DNA of 64,000 nucleotides. Source: Achromobacter kerstersii. Its GTDB lineage: Bacteria; Pseudomonadota; Gammaproteobacteria; Burkholderiales; Burkholderiaceae_B. The stretch is from positions 248,001-312,000 of the forward strand of contig NZ_CADIJQ010000003.1 of NCBI RefSeq assembly GCF_902859595.1, written 5' to 3'. A program made the translations under genes and the position numbers. Below the pieces are notes generated by a model. It was not told the origin of the DNA, did no database searches, and saw nothing but the letters and a program-made list of their open reading frames with translations. Shown here in pieces: positions 1 to 8,832 of this stretch (within the stretch, counting starts at the first letter, position 1; the number at the start of each line of letters is the position of its first letter).

Positions 1-421
1 TGATCGTGCTGCCGCCCTGCGTCTTGGACCCCTTGACCACGTTGGTCAGCACGGCGCGCGCAACGCCCATCCAGTCGACGCCACCGTGGCTGTAGAAGCG
101 GTCGTCTTCGGCCGCCAGCACGGCTTGGCGCATCACGGGCGGGATTTCGTCAAAGCGCAGCACATTGCGGTGCTCTTCGCCGTATTCGCCGATCAGGACT
201 TTGTCCGCCGTGTAGATGCGCAGCGGCACGCGCGGCCGGTAGTCGGTCATCGCGTGCAGGTCGGGCAGGCTGGGCCAGGCCAACGCCAGGGCGAGCCCCA
301 GCAGAACGGCGCCGCACACGGCGGCGCCGGCCGCGAGGATGCCCGCTTTGACCAGGAGTCGTTTCCAGGGAAGGCCCGATTTGCCGCCCGGGGTGGCGGT
401 GGATTGCTGGGGGGTGCTCAT
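1..421 (-). CDS. mrcA: Penicillin-binding protein 1A, N-terminal part (gene runs off the left edge)
   Basis: Bifunctional peptidoglycan glycosyltransferase/transpeptidase that polymerises and cross-links the periplasmic cell wall. Only the first ~140 residues are present. They show a short cytoplasmic tail (MSTPQQSTATPGG), one Ala/Leu-rich membrane anchor at about residues 25-47, and the start of the GT51 domain with the hallmark AVLAAEDDRFYSHGG, which carries the catalytic Glu, followed by KTQGGSTI. This matches class A PBPs closely. The start is the ATG at 421. The catalytic transpeptidase domain lies outside the window. No partner gene is visible upstream. Confidence 0.9.
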   Translation of the reverse strand, partial: MSTPQQSTATPGGKSGLPWKRLLVKAGILAAGAAVCGAVLLGLALALAWPSLPDLHAMTDYRPRVPLRIYTADKVLIGEYGEEHRNVLRFDEIPPVMRQAVLAAEDDRFYSHGGVDWMGVARAVLTNVVKGSKTQGGSTI

Positions 422-724
422 TGCAGGCGATTCTAGGACAGAACGCTATAGACCGGCCAGGGCGCAATAAGGTTTCGGTAACCAAACTTGCCGGGGGCTG
501 GGTGGGGGCGATTTGCCACGTAAATAAGGGGACGGGGTCTAGCATACGCGGGGCGCGGCGTTCGTGCGCGGGCGCGTGAAAAACCTTGATGAAATGCGCT
601 GTGAAATGTATTGCGCGCGGTGACAAACGGCAAGGCCCCAAGCGTGCTTTTTTTGCGCACCCGGCGCGGGTTTGGGGGGCTCGCGCGCGCTTGCGCCGAG
701 CTTAAGCGCGGTTTTATTAGGTAT
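422..724. other. Intergenic region between the PBP1A start and the AraC gene end
   Basis: About 300 bases without a supported gene. It must hold the promoter of the minus-strand PBP1A gene and the 3' end of the upstream AraC transcript. A T7 run sits at 650-656 between GTGC and GCAC, but the stem is only four base pairs, so I do not call a terminator. Open frames across this stretch are low-complexity Arg/Pro-rich translations with no recognisable domain. Confidence 0.5.
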
Positions 725-1552
725 TCAGCTTGCGTTCAGCGCATCGGCATTTTGCAGATATCGCTGGGGCGGCGCGCCCAGCGCCCGATGGAACATGGCG
801 CTGAAGGCGCTGGGGCTGCGGTAGCCCAGGTCGGCGGCAATGCGCGCCACCGGCACGCCCAGCGACAAGCGGCATACCGCATCCGCCAGTCGCACTTGCT
901 GCACCCATTGGCGGTAGTTCAGCCCCAGCTCGGCCTGAAATAGCCGGATCAACGTGCGCGCGCTGGCGCCCACTTCGCTGCCCCAGGCTTCGATGCTGCG
1001 TTGCAGGCCCGGCTGGTCCAGGATGGCCGTGCAAATGGTTTGCAGACGGCGATCGCGCGGCCATGGAATCTGGATGGGCACCACGCGCGCCGCCGCCAGT
1101 TCGGACAGAATCAGCGACGCAATCTGCTCGACCCGGCCTCCCAGCGGATAGTCGATGGGCTCGGCGGTCAGCGCCAGGATCAGTTCGCGCAGCAGGCCGC
1201 TGACTTCGATCACCTGGCATTGCGGCCAGAAGCGGGCGGCGGCGTCGGCCTGAATGTAGAGCGACCGCATTGACACCGGCCCCACCATGTCCACCCCATG
1301 CGGCATGCCCGCCGGCACCCAGAGCGCGCGCAGCGGCGGCAGCGCCCAAAAACCGCTGGGCGTGGTGACGCGCATGACGCCGTCGACGGCATACAGCAGT
1401 TGGGCGCGGGGGTGGGAGTGCGCGCCGGTCTGGGCGCTGGCGGGAAATTCCTTGGCCATCGCGGTGACCACGCGAGGGCGATGCTGATAGTCCTGCGCAT
1501 TGACGCTGCGGTCGGGATCGGGGCGCTGAGGCAAGGGCAGGCGGATGGGCAT
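725..1552 (-). CDS. AraC-family transcriptional regulator with N-terminal cupin domain
   Basis: Predicted DNA-binding regulator of 275 residues. Residues ~40-110 look like an AraC-type cupin sensing domain (GAHSHPRAQLLYAVDG, then WVPAGMPH). Residues ~185-265 hold the double helix-turn-helix, with ASARTLIRLFQAELG and the conserved second-helix signature IAADLGYRSPSAFSAMFHRA. Its divergent neighbour at 1717 is a fosmidomycin-resistance-type exporter, so the likely job is control of that exporter and of itself, through the palindrome at 1630-1647 between the two starts. The ligand cannot be read from sequence. Confidence 0.88.
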   Translation of the reverse strand: MPIRLPLPQRPDPDRSVNAQDYQHRPRVVTAMAKEFPASAQTGAHSHPRAQLLYAVDGVMRVTTPSGFWALPPLRALWVPAGMPHGVDMVGPVSMRSLYIQADAAARFWPQCQVIEVSGLLRELILALTAEPIDYPLGGRVEQIASLILSELAAARVVPIQIPWPRDRRLQTICTAILDQPGLQRSIEAWGSEVGASARTLIRLFQAELGLNYRQWVQQVRLADAVCRLSLGVPVARIAADLGYRSPSAFSAMFHRALGAPPQRYLQNADALNAS

Positions 1553-1629
1553 GATGTCACTTCCGACAAAAGGATGAGTCGAACGGTGAAAGGAGGATGC
1601 CGGTATTTTGTCACTTGTGCGACGAAAGT

Positions 1630-1647
1630 TGGCAGATCAATCTGCCA
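1630..1647. promoter_or_regulatory. Perfect 8-bp inverted repeat, candidate operator of the AraC/exporter pair
   Basis: TGGCAGAT and ATCTGCCA are perfect reverse complements separated by CA. The site lies between the divergent starts at 1552 and 1717, about 70-80 bases from each. Position and symmetry suggest an operator. Assignment to the AraC protein is inference. Confidence 0.55.
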
Positions 1648-1665
1648 GCGGATTCCTACACTGTA

Positions 1666-1700
1666 GACGGAGCCCGGCACCGTTGCCGGGCCGTCTTTTC
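1666..1700 (+). terminator. Terminator-like hairpin inside the exporter's 5' leader
   Basis: GCCCGGCA and TGCCGGGC form a perfect 8-bp GC-rich stem around CCGT. It is extended by GACG/CGTC and followed by TTTTC. This looks like an intrinsic terminator, but it lies only 17-20 bases before the exporter ATG at 1717 and no plus-strand gene ends here. It could act as an attenuator or a leader stem that masks the ribosome site. Confidence 0.5.
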
Positions 1701-1716
1701 TCTTACGCATACGCCC

Positions 1717-2949
1717 ATGCCCCCCGCCCAGAATCCCGCCGCAGTTTCGCCTGCCTCCGACTCTTCCACCGCCTTCAAGGTTTTGGGCGCCATCAGCGTC
1801 GCGCACCTGATGAACGACATGATCCAGTCGATCCTGTTGGCGATCTATCCGATGCTGAAGGAATCGTTCAGCCTGTCGTTCGCGCAGATCGGGCTGATCA
1901 CGCTGGTGTACCAGCTGGCCGCCTCGCTGTTGCAGCCCTTCATCGGCTTCTACACGGACCGCAATCCCAAGCCGTATTCGCTGCCGGTAGGCATGGGCTT
2001 TACGTTGGCGGGGCTTCTGCTTCTGTCGGTCGCCCCGTCGTTCGGCTGGCTGCTGGTGGCGGCGGTGCTGGTGGGCACGGGTTCGTCGGTGTTCCATCCC
2101 GAGTCGTCGCGGGTGGCGCGCATGGCCTCGGGCGGGCGGCATGGCCTGGCGCAGTCGCTGTTCCAGGTGGGGGGCAACGTGGGTTCAGCGCTGGGGCCGC
2201 TGCTGGCGGCGCTGTTCATCATTCCGCACGGGCAGGGCAGTGTGGCGTGGTTCTCGCTGGCGGCGCTGTTTGGCATCGTGGTGCTGACGGGCATCGGCCG
2301 CTGGTATAGCGCCAACCGGGTCCGGCTCAAGCCGCGCGCGCGCAGCGCAGGCGCCGAAAACGGGCTGAGCCGCAATCAGGTGCTGGGCGCTTTGGCCGTG
2401 CTGGGCGTGCTGGTGTTCTCCAAGTACTTTTATCTGGCCAGCCTGAACAGCTACTTCACGTTTTATCTCATCGACAAGTTCGGCTTGTCGGTGCGTGAGG
2501 CGCAGCTTTACCTGTTCCTGTTCCTGGCGGCGGTGGCGGTGGGCACGGTAGTGGGCGGCCCGGTGGGCGACCGCATCGGCCGCAAGATCGTGATCTGGGT
2601 GTCGATTCTTGGCGTGGCGCCATTCACGTTGCTGCTGCCCTATGCGAACCTGTTCTGGACGGCGGCGCTGGTTGTGATCATCGGCATGGTGCTCGCGTCA
2701 GCCTTTTCCGCCATCGTGGTCTATGCGCAGGAGCTGGTGCCGGGCAAGGTGGGCATGATCGCCGGCCTGTTCTTCGGGTTCGCCTTCGGCATGGGCGGGG
2801 TGGGGGCGGCCGCGTTGGGCAAGCTGGCGGACGCCACCAGCATTGCTTATGTGTATCAGGTGTGCGCCTATCTGCCGCTGCTGGGCGTGGTGGCGATTCT
2901 GCTGCCGAATGTCGAAAGAAAGGCATCCGGGGGTAAGCCCGCAAAGTAG
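1717..2949 (+). CDS. fsr: MFS exporter, fosmidomycin-resistance (Fsr) type
   Basis: Twelve-helix inner-membrane exporter of 410 residues. The N-terminal segment VAHLMNDMIQSILLAIYPML and the QIGLITLVYQLAASLLQPFIG stretch are typical of the Fsr family, which exports fosmidomycin and probably other small compounds. A VGDRIGRK-type loop between helices supports the major facilitator fold. I chose the ATG at 1717. The frame is open upstream to 1597, but that extension runs through the palindrome and leader hairpin and looks non-coding. The divergent AraC gene is the likely regulator. Confidence 0.88.
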   Translation: MPPAQNPAAVSPASDSSTAFKVLGAISVAHLMNDMIQSILLAIYPMLKESFSLSFAQIGLITLVYQLAASLLQPFIGFYTDRNPKPYSLPVGMGFTLAGLLLLSVAPSFGWLLVAAVLVGTGSSVFHPESSRVARMASGGRHGLAQSLFQVGGNVGSALGPLLAALFIIPHGQGSVAWFSLAALFGIVVLTGIGRWYSANRVRLKPRARSAGAENGLSRNQVLGALAVLGVLVFSKYFYLASLNSYFTFYLIDKFGLSVREAQLYLFLFLAAVAVGTVVGGPVGDRIGRKIVIWVSILGVAPFTLLLPYANLFWTAALVVIIGMVLASAFSAIVVYAQELVPGKVGMIAGLFFGFAFGMGGVGAAALGKLADATSIAYVYQVCAYLPLLGVVAILLPNVERKASGGKPAK

Positions 2950-3064
2950 AAGTTTTAACTGTCAAATACTGCAAAGGGTGATCCACACGCCCTGAGCTTG
3001 GCGTATTCTTCGCTGCATACCGTGCAATCGTCTTGGCGCGGGTAGTAAAGGTTCTGGACACTGA

Positions 3065-3113
3065 CACCGGCCGTCGCGACCGAAAATCGTCGCGACCCCG
3101 GTGGTTTCTTTTG
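3065..3113 (+). terminator. Strong two-part hairpin with T-rich tail
   Basis: CACCGG pairs with CCGGTG as an outer stem. Inside it GTCGCGAC at 3073-3080 pairs with the same self-complementary octamer at 3089-3096, and the tail is TTTCTTTTG. This is a good intrinsic terminator on the plus strand, but it lies 115 bases past the exporter stop. Either the transcript has a long 3' tail or a small RNA ends here. The rest of 2950-3234 shows no gene. Confidence 0.6.
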
Positions 3114-3234
3114 TCCTGCTGGTAACAAAAAGCATCAAGCATGCTGACGTGTAACGCGTCCCCACCCATGAACCCAGTGCAACGGCAGATCCAAGCGACG
3201 GCGAACGCTAAACAGGCGCCCGCCGGCAGAAACC

Positions 3235-4479
3235 ATGACGACTTCCTTATTCTTCTTGATGTGGGGGCTGGCTACGGCGTTGGCGTTGCCGTTGCTTTTG
3301 CCTTTCCACACGCGCGGCGTCGGCGGCATTCAGGCTTTTACCGCGGCCAATGCCCTGGCCGTGGTGTCTCTGCTGTCTTATGCGTCGGCCGAGATCGTGC
3401 CCCCTGGCATTTACATCATGCTGTCCAACGCCGCCTGGGTCTGTGCGGCAAGCCTGGTGTATGTGGGCGTGCGCCAGTTCTTTGGCCTGCGTCCGCAGAT
3501 CGGGCGCATGGTGTGCATCACCCTGGCCTGTTTGGCCGGATTTGCGGTGATGCTGTATGGCCATGACGCAATGAGCGGCCGCATGCTGCTGTTTTCGGCC
3601 TACACCTGCGTCGTGATGACCGCCACGGGCCAGATTGTGTTCCAGCAACGCAAGCGCATTGCCACGCGCGGCGTAACGCTCTACCTGATGCTGGCGATCT
3701 TCGGCCTGGCCTTGCTGCATGCGGGACGCGTGTTGGTGTATGGCACCGGCCTGGCTGAGCCCGTGTCCATGCTGCACCCCTCGGCGTGGGGGTTGTTCTA
3801 CATCGTATGCGGGTCGGTGACGGTGCCAGCGTTGTTTCTGGCGCTGCTGCTGATGGTGCAGACCCGCTTGTCGGAACAGATGCAGGCCGCCTTGACGTTC
3901 GACAGCCTGACCCACGTGTATTCCCGGCGCACCATTCTTGACGAGCTTGAGCGCGAATTACAGCGTTGCGGGCGTTCGGGTTGCCAGCTGGCGGTGCTGG
4001 TGTTGGACATCGACCATTTCAAATCCATCAACGACCGCTACGGCCATGCCGCGGGCGACACGGCGTTGCGTCATTACGCGAAAGTGGTGCAGAACGCGGT
4101 GCGCGGAACCGACCGCTTGGGCCGGCTGGGCGGTGAAGAATTTGTGCTGCTGATGGTGGATTGCGACCCGGCGCGCGCGCTGGTGCACGCGCAGCGCGTG
4201 TGCGATGCCTTGCGCGATGCGCCGTTGTACCTGCAAGGCGTCGAGGTGCCGATGACCACCAGCGGCGGGTTGGCGTCTTACCAGCCGGGTGATAGCGCCG
4301 ACGTGATTTTGGCGCGTGCCGACGTGGCCTTGTACCGCGCCAAGGACGAAGGGCGCGATCGCGTGGAGATGGCGTTTACCGGTTTGGGCGCAGGCCGCCC
4401 GCAAATGGGCGGCCTGGCCAGCGGCGCGGCGGCAAATGCGCCCGTCGCCGCTCAGCAAGCAGCGGGGACTACGGTTTGA
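3235..4479 (+). CDS. Membrane-bound diguanylate cyclase (GGDEF)
   Basis: Makes cyclic di-GMP from two GTP. The first ~215 residues form six or seven hydrophobic helices, a membrane sensor of unknown ligand. Residues ~225-385 are a GGDEF domain. The active-site loop is GGEEF, a functional variant. RGTD lies exactly five residues before it, matching the RxxD inhibitory I-site, so product feedback is likely. DIDHFKSINDRYGH is the metal/GTP-binding segment. The length of 414 residues is normal. The 3' end overlaps the convergent peptidase gene by 11 bases. Confidence 0.9.
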   Translation: MTTSLFFLMWGLATALALPLLLPFHTRGVGGIQAFTAANALAVVSLLSYASAEIVPPGIYIMLSNAAWVCAASLVYVGVRQFFGLRPQIGRMVCITLACLAGFAVMLYGHDAMSGRMLLFSAYTCVVMTATGQIVFQQRKRIATRGVTLYLMLAIFGLALLHAGRVLVYGTGLAEPVSMLHPSAWGLFYIVCGSVTVPALFLALLLMVQTRLSEQMQAALTFDSLTHVYSRRTILDELERELQRCGRSGCQLAVLVLDIDHFKSINDRYGHAAGDTALRHYAKVVQNAVRGTDRLGRLGGEEFVLLMVDCDPARALVHAQRVCDALRDAPLYLQGVEVPMTTSGGLASYQPGDSADVILARADVALYRAKDEGRDRVEMAFTGLGAGRPQMGGLASGAAANAPVAAQQAAGTTV

Positions 4480-6388
4480 GGTGTTCCGTCAGGAACTTCT
4501 CCATGGCTTCGTAGAACTCGAACTTGTTCTCGTCGTTGTGGAAGCCGTGGCCTTCGTTGTCCTTGACCATGTATTCCACTTCGACGCCGCGCGCTTTCAG
4601 CGCCTTGACCATCTGATCGCTTTCGTCCTTGTTGACGCGGGGGTCCTTCGCGCCTTGGGCAATGAACAGCGGCGTTTTGATCTTGTCCGCATGCAGCGCG
4701 GGCGAGGTCGCGGCCAGCCGGTCCTTGTCGCGTTCCGGGTGGCCCACCATGTCCTGCATCTTGTCGAGCATGGGCTTCCAGTACGGCGGAATCGACTTCA
4801 TGAACGTGAACAGATTCGACACGCCCACATAGTCCACGGCGGCGGCGTACAGATCAGGCGTGAACGTCACACCCGCCAGCGTGGCGTAGCCGCCGTAGCT
4901 TGCGCCATAGATGCCGATGCGTTTGGGGTCGGCGATGCCTTGCTGGATCAGCCATTGGACGCCGTCGGTGATGTCGTCCTGCATCTTCAGGCCCCATTGG
5001 CCGAAGCTGGCTTCCCAGAACGCGCGGCCGTAGCCGGTGGAGCCGCGGAAGTTCATCTGCAATACGCAGAAGCCGCGGTTGGCCAGGAATTGCGTTTCCG
5101 GGTTGTAGCCCCAGCCGTCGCGCGCCCACGGGCCGCCATGCGGGTTCACGATGCAAGGCAGGTTCTTGGGATCGCGGCCTTTGGGCAGCGTCAGGTAGCC
5201 GTGAATGGTCAGGCCGTCGCGGCTTTGATAGCTGATGGGCTGTACCTGCGACATGTCGCTTTCCGGAATGGCCGGGTTGATGTCGGCCAGCTTGGTCAGC
5301 GTGTCGGAGGCGGCGTCGTACAGGTAGCGCGAGCCCGGCGTGCGGTCGTTGTAGGCGGCCACGATGAAGACGTTCTCGTCGCGGTTGGAGCCTTGCAGCG
5401 CGATGTCGTAGCCCTTCAGTTTTTCAGACAGCGTCTTGAACAGGGCTTCGGATTGCGCGTCGAAGAATTTGTATTGCGGCTTGTCGGTCTGGTAGGCCGC
5501 CAACGTCAGCACGCGGCGCTTGCGCGAATAGCCGGCGCCGTCGAGATCAACGGTGTCGGGCGTGAAGACTTCTTCTTCGGCGTCGGGCTTGGCCGGGTCG
5601 ATGACCACCAGCGAGAGCCGGTCGCGGCCGCGGTTGCTCAGCGCGTACATCTTCTTGTCGTCGAACGTGAAGAATGACGGGCTGACGCTCGTGCGGTAGT
5701 CGGTCGTGATCAGCGGACGGAATTCGGACGCTTCGTCGTCGCGGTAGAGCAGGGTGGTGTTCAGGCCGTCGCTGGTGACGGCGGCGCGCACCTTGCCCGC
5801 GTGGTCCGTTTGCCAGCCGACGATATTGCCCGGGTTCTGCGCCACCAGCACGGCGGCGCCCGTATGGACGTTGACGCGGTACACGTCGAAGACTTCGGGG
5901 TTGCGCTGGTTGTGGCTGATCAGGACGTGGTCGGGATCATCTTCCAGATCGTCTTCGATGCTGGCGCGTGCGCCTTCGTACGGGGTCAGGTCGGTGACCT
6001 TGCCGGTCTTGGCGTTGACGGCCAGCACGTGGTAGTTCTCATCGCCGCCGAAGTCCTTCTGGTAGAGCACGACGTCGCCGCCCTTCCAGAAGTAGTTGCT
6101 GATGTCGCGGGCGGTTTCGCTGGTGATCTGGCGCGGTTCGCCGATCAGCTTGCTGCCTTCCAGCGGCTGCACATAGATGTTCATGCGGGCCGGGTTGCCG
6201 TCCACGCTGGTGGGCTGCATGAAGGCTAGCGTCTTGCCGTCTTCGGCCAGGCGGAAAAAGCCGCGCTCCGGATTGCGGAAGAAATCTTTCAGGGGGTAGG
6301 CGCGGGGCGGCGGCTGCGTGGCGCAGGCGCCCAGCGTGGTGCCGACGATGCCGGCGGCCAAAATGGTGCGCGTCATGAATGCAAACAA
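4469..6388 (-). CDS. S9 family prolyl oligopeptidase-type peptidase, exported
   Basis: Serine peptidase of 639 residues, probably cleaving peptides in the periplasm. The N-terminus carries a signal with LGAC, consistent with a lipoprotein cleavage site. Residues ~30-370 look like a beta-propeller. The C-terminal alpha/beta-hydrolase has the nucleophile in GIYGASYGGYA, the acid in AQGAKDPRVN and the catalytic His in NEGHGFH. The start matters: GGAGGT sits six bases before a TTG at 6388 but 18 bases before the next in-frame ATG (6376), so TTG is the better start. The gene stands alone. Confidence 0.88.
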   Translation of the reverse strand: MFAFMTRTILAAGIVGTTLGACATQPPPRAYPLKDFFRNPERGFFRLAEDGKTLAFMQPTSVDGNPARMNIYVQPLEGSKLIGEPRQITSETARDISNYFWKGGDVVLYQKDFGGDENYHVLAVNAKTGKVTDLTPYEGARASIEDDLEDDPDHVLISHNQRNPEVFDVYRVNVHTGAAVLVAQNPGNIVGWQTDHAGKVRAAVTSDGLNTTLLYRDDEASEFRPLITTDYRTSVSPSFFTFDDKKMYALSNRGRDRLSLVVIDPAKPDAEEEVFTPDTVDLDGAGYSRKRRVLTLAAYQTDKPQYKFFDAQSEALFKTLSEKLKGYDIALQGSNRDENVFIVAAYNDRTPGSRYLYDAASDTLTKLADINPAIPESDMSQVQPISYQSRDGLTIHGYLTLPKGRDPKNLPCIVNPHGGPWARDGWGYNPETQFLANRGFCVLQMNFRGSTGYGRAFWEASFGQWGLKMQDDITDGVQWLIQQGIADPKRIGIYGASYGGYATLAGVTFTPDLYAAAVDYVGVSNLFTFMKSIPPYWKPMLDKMQDMVGHPERDKDRLAATSPALHADKIKTPLFIAQGAKDPRVNKDESDQMVKALKARGVEVEYMVKDNEGHGFHNDENKFEFYEAMEKFLTEHLKP

Positions 6389-6460
6389 GGGAAGACCTCC
6401 GTGATTTCAATGCCTTAGCTTGCGGTTGGCACGGCTGCGGCATTGTTGCGGATATGGCGC

Positions 6461-6480
6461 GGGCCGGCATTTGCCGGCCC
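6461..6480. repeat. Perfect hairpin between divergent genes
   Basis: GGGCCGGC and GCCGGCCC form a perfect 8-bp stem around ATTT, in the 225-base gap between the peptidase start (6388) and the lipoprotein start (6614). There is no T tract, so it is not an ordinary terminator. It may be a protein site or a transcript structure. Confidence 0.4.
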
Positions 6481-6613
6481 CGCGAAAGCCACGGGCGCCA
6501 GGCGCCAGCGGCTCGTCGATAATGCCATAGTCGCGCGGGCGGTGTCGAACCGGCCCTACTTATGCCGCCGTACGGTTTGCGGGATAATCGCGGCAATTCA
6601 TCTGGAGAATTAC

Positions 6614-7069
6614 ATGTACAGGAATCTGGTCGCGGCATCGGCGCTGGCCCTCGGCCTGGCGGGCTGCTCGCTGGGCATTTCGAAAGACAGCGCGGGGCCT
6701 CACAGCGAGTTCAAGGCCCCGGTCGCGTTCAAGGACGCCTACGCCACGGTGATCCGGCAGTCGAACAACTGCCTGCGCAGCACCGACAACGCCTATCGTG
6801 TGATTTCTGATCTGAACGAAGGCGCGCAGTCGGGCGTGGTGCGCGTGCTGGCGCCGTACACCGACAATGAAATGTCGCGCGTCGAGCTGAAAGCGGCGGG
6901 CGCAAAAAGCACCGACGTGCGCATCGTGATGTGGGGCAAGGGCACCTGGGATGCCGCGGCGATGCAGGCGATGCAGGACGCGATCTACTACAGCATCACG
7001 TCGTGCAGCACCTACATGCCGCTGGACCCGCGCCCGGCCGTGAAGCCGTCGCGCGACCTGCCGAAATAA
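6614..7069 (+). CDS. Small putative lipoprotein, family not recognised
   Basis: A 151-residue protein. The N-terminus MYRNLVAASALALGLAGCSL is a clean lipoprotein signal with lipobox LAGC. The mature part has a second cysteine-containing stretch (QSNNCLRS) and a third (ITSCSTYM), so a disulphide is possible. It begins with an ATG at 6614, preceded by GGAG seven bases upstream. No catalytic motif is visible. The neighbours, a divergent S9 peptidase and a convergent thioesterase, do not suggest a pathway. I regard it as an envelope protein of unknown role. Confidence 0.75.
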   Translation: MYRNLVAASALALGLAGCSLGISKDSAGPHSEFKAPVAFKDAYATVIRQSNNCLRSTDNAYRVISDLNEGAQSGVVRVLAPYTDNEMSRVELKAAGAKSTDVRIVMWGKGTWDAAAMQAMQDAIYYSITSCSTYMPLDPRPAVKPSRDLPK

Positions 7070-7110
7070 GCGGATGGCGGCGTCCGGCCGGACGCCGCAT
7101 CTGGCGCGGC

Positions 7111-7527
7111 TTAATCGCCGCCCGGGCGGCGGCGGATGATCTTGAAGGTGGCGGTGGCGCGCGCGACCAGTTCGCCATCGGCGCGGCGAATATCGCCTTC
7201 ACAGAACGCGATGGACGCGCCACGGCGCAGGCAGCGCGCTTCGATGACCAGATTGTCCGTGCCGGGAGACAGGAACGTGGTGTTCATGTCGATGGTGGCC
7301 ATGCCTTCGGTGGCGTCGGCCGAGCCACGCGCCGCCGCGCTGAGCGTGAAGTCCAGCACGCTCATCAGCGTGCCGCCATGCACGTCGCCGCGGCTGTTGG
7401 TCAAGTCCTGGCGCCAGGGCAGCGTCGTGCGGGCATAGGCCGGCGCAATGCTTTCAGGCACCAGGCCGATGAAGCTCATGAAGGGAATCGTCAGGCCGAA
7501 ATAGTCGGTTTGGGCGGGTGCTGTCAT
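7111..7527 (-). CDS. PaaI-type hotdog-fold thioesterase
   Basis: Predicted acyl-CoA thioesterase of 138 residues. The central segment [20 protein letters not shown] matches the PaaI/YdiI hotdog pattern, in which the HGG loop and an acidic residue on the long helix form the active site. [12 protein letters not shown] is the following strand pair. I chose the ATG at 7527. An upstream ATG at 7569 would add [14 protein letters not shown], which does not look like part of the fold, and neither start has a strong ribosome site. The substrate is unknown. Confidence 0.8.
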   Translation of the reverse strand: MTAPAQTDYFGLTIPFMSFIGLVPESIAPAYARTTLPWRQDLTNSRGDVHGGTLMSVLDFTLSAAARGSADATEGMATIDMNTTFLSPGTDNLVIEARCLRRGASIAFCEGDIRRADGELVARATATFKIIRRRPGGD

Positions 7528-7631
7528 GGGTAGGCGTGGACGCAAGGGATAAGCGGATAAGCCGGTCATAATATATTTTTTTGGTGTGGGCGCCATTGCC
7601 AGCTGCGGGCGGCCACGTTGTCTTGAACGGA

Positions 7632-8714
7632 ATGTCTGAACTCTTGCGCAAGATCGTGCATGTGGACATGGATGCGTTTTACGCGTCTGTAGAGCAGCGC
7701 GACAATCCTGAACTGCGGGGCAAGCCGGTCGTCGTGGCCTGGACTGGCCCGCGTTCGGTCGTGTGCGCCGCATCCTATGAGGCGCGGCGCTTTGGCGTTC
7801 ACTCGGCCATGTCGGCCATTCGCGCTGAACGGCTCTGTCCGCAAGCCATCTACGTGCCGCCGGATTTCAACCGCTACCGCGAGGTCTCGCGCCAGATACG
7901 GCAGATCTTCGCGCGCCACACCGACCTGATCGAACCCTTGTCGCTGGACGAGGCCTACCTGGATGTCACCGTCAACAAATGCGGGTTGCCGTCAGCCACG
8001 GAAGTGGCGCTGGTCATTCGCCAGCAGATTCGCGAAGAGACCGGGCTGACGGCCTCGGCCGGCATTGCGCCCAACAAGTTTCTGGCGAAGATTGCATCCG
8101 ACTGGAACAAGCCCGACGGCCAGTTTGTGGTGCGCCCAACCAAGGTGCTGGAATTCTTGCAGCCCTTGCCCGTGCGCAAGGTGCCGGGCGTGGGCAAGGT
8201 GACGCAGGCGCGGCTGGAGCAACTGGGCATTCAGACGGTGGGCGACCTGGCCACGCACAGCGTTGAAGAGCTGACCCATTATTTCGGCCGTTACGGCAGG
8301 CGCCTGTATGAGCTGGCGCGCGGCATCGACGAGCGCGAGGTGCAGACCGATCAGCCCTTGCAGCAGGTGTCGGCCGAGACGACGTTTTCAGAAGACATCC
8401 GGCTGGACGCGCTGGGCGACGCCATTGACCGCATGGCGGACAAGGTGTGGGATCAGGCGCTGAAGAAGGGGGCGCTGGGGCGCACGGTGGTGCTCAAGCT
8501 GAAGACCGACCGCTTTCGCATCCTGACGCGCAGCCAGACCAGCCCGAACCCGCCGGGGTCGGCGGCCGAGCTGGCCGCGGTGGCCAGGCTGCTGTGCGAG
8601 CGCGTGGAATTGCCGCCGGAAACGCTGTACCGGCTGGCGGGCGTGGGGATGAGCAACTTTGCCGACCCCGCCGAGCAGTCGCGCCAGCCGGATCTTTTCG
8701 GCGGTGCGTTTTAG
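7632..8714 (+). CDS. dinB: DNA polymerase IV (Y family)
   Basis: Error-prone translesion polymerase of 360 residues. The start [22 protein letters not shown] contains the first catalytic Asp, and [10 protein letters not shown] holds the second Asp and the Glu. The palm and fingers follow, then helix-hairpin-helix residues ([17 protein letters not shown]), the little finger domain, and a C-terminal PDLFGGAF that resembles a beta-clamp-binding peptide. Start ATG 7632. I found no CTGT-N8-ACAG LexA site in the short upstream gap. Directly after the stop lies a tandem repeat (8712-8812). Confidence 0.95.
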   Translation: MSELLRKIVHVDMDAFYASVEQRDNPELRGKPVVVAWTGPRSVVCAASYEARRFGVHSAMSAIRAERLCPQAIYVPPDFNRYREVSRQIRQIFARHTDLIEPLSLDEAYLDVTVNKCGLPSATEVALVIRQQIREETGLTASAGIAPNKFLAKIASDWNKPDGQFVVRPTKVLEFLQPLPVRKVPGVGKVTQARLEQLGIQTVGDLATHSVEELTHYFGRYGRRLYELARGIDEREVQTDQPLQQVSAETTFSEDIRLDALGDAIDRMADKVWDQALKKGALGRTVVLKLKTDRFRILTRSQTSPNPPGSAAELAAVARLLCERVELPPETLYRLAGVGMSNFADPAEQSRQPDLFGGAF

Positions 8715-8812
8715 GGGCTAAAAGCGGGGGCTAAAAAGCAGGGGCTAAAAAGCGGTGGCTAAAGCGCGGCGGCTAAAGCGCGGCGGCTAAAGCAGCGGCT
8801 GATGCCGCGGCC
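8712..8812. repeat. Degenerate tandem repeat starting at the dinB stop codon
   Basis: About seven units of 12-14 bases with the core GGCTAAA(A)AGC begin at the TAG of dinB, whose own context is TTTTAGGGGCTAAAAGC. Copies have drifted (GGCTAAAGCGC, then GGCTGATGC). Every unit carries TAA or TGA, and the stops fall in all three frames (for example at 8719, 8732 and 8760). No gene or T-tailed hairpin is seen in the array. Confidence 0.75.
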
Positions 8813-8832
8813 ATAGCCCCCGCGGCAGGCGA

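Noticed and set aside
1597-1716. N-terminal extension of the fsr product with a CxxC motif
   Set aside because: The open stretch runs across the palindrome and hairpin, has an overly close ribosome site, and Fsr proteins begin near the ATG at 1717.
7560-7640. LexA site for dinB
   Set aside because: No CTGT-N8-ACAG or close variant is present in the gap; SOS control cannot be claimed.
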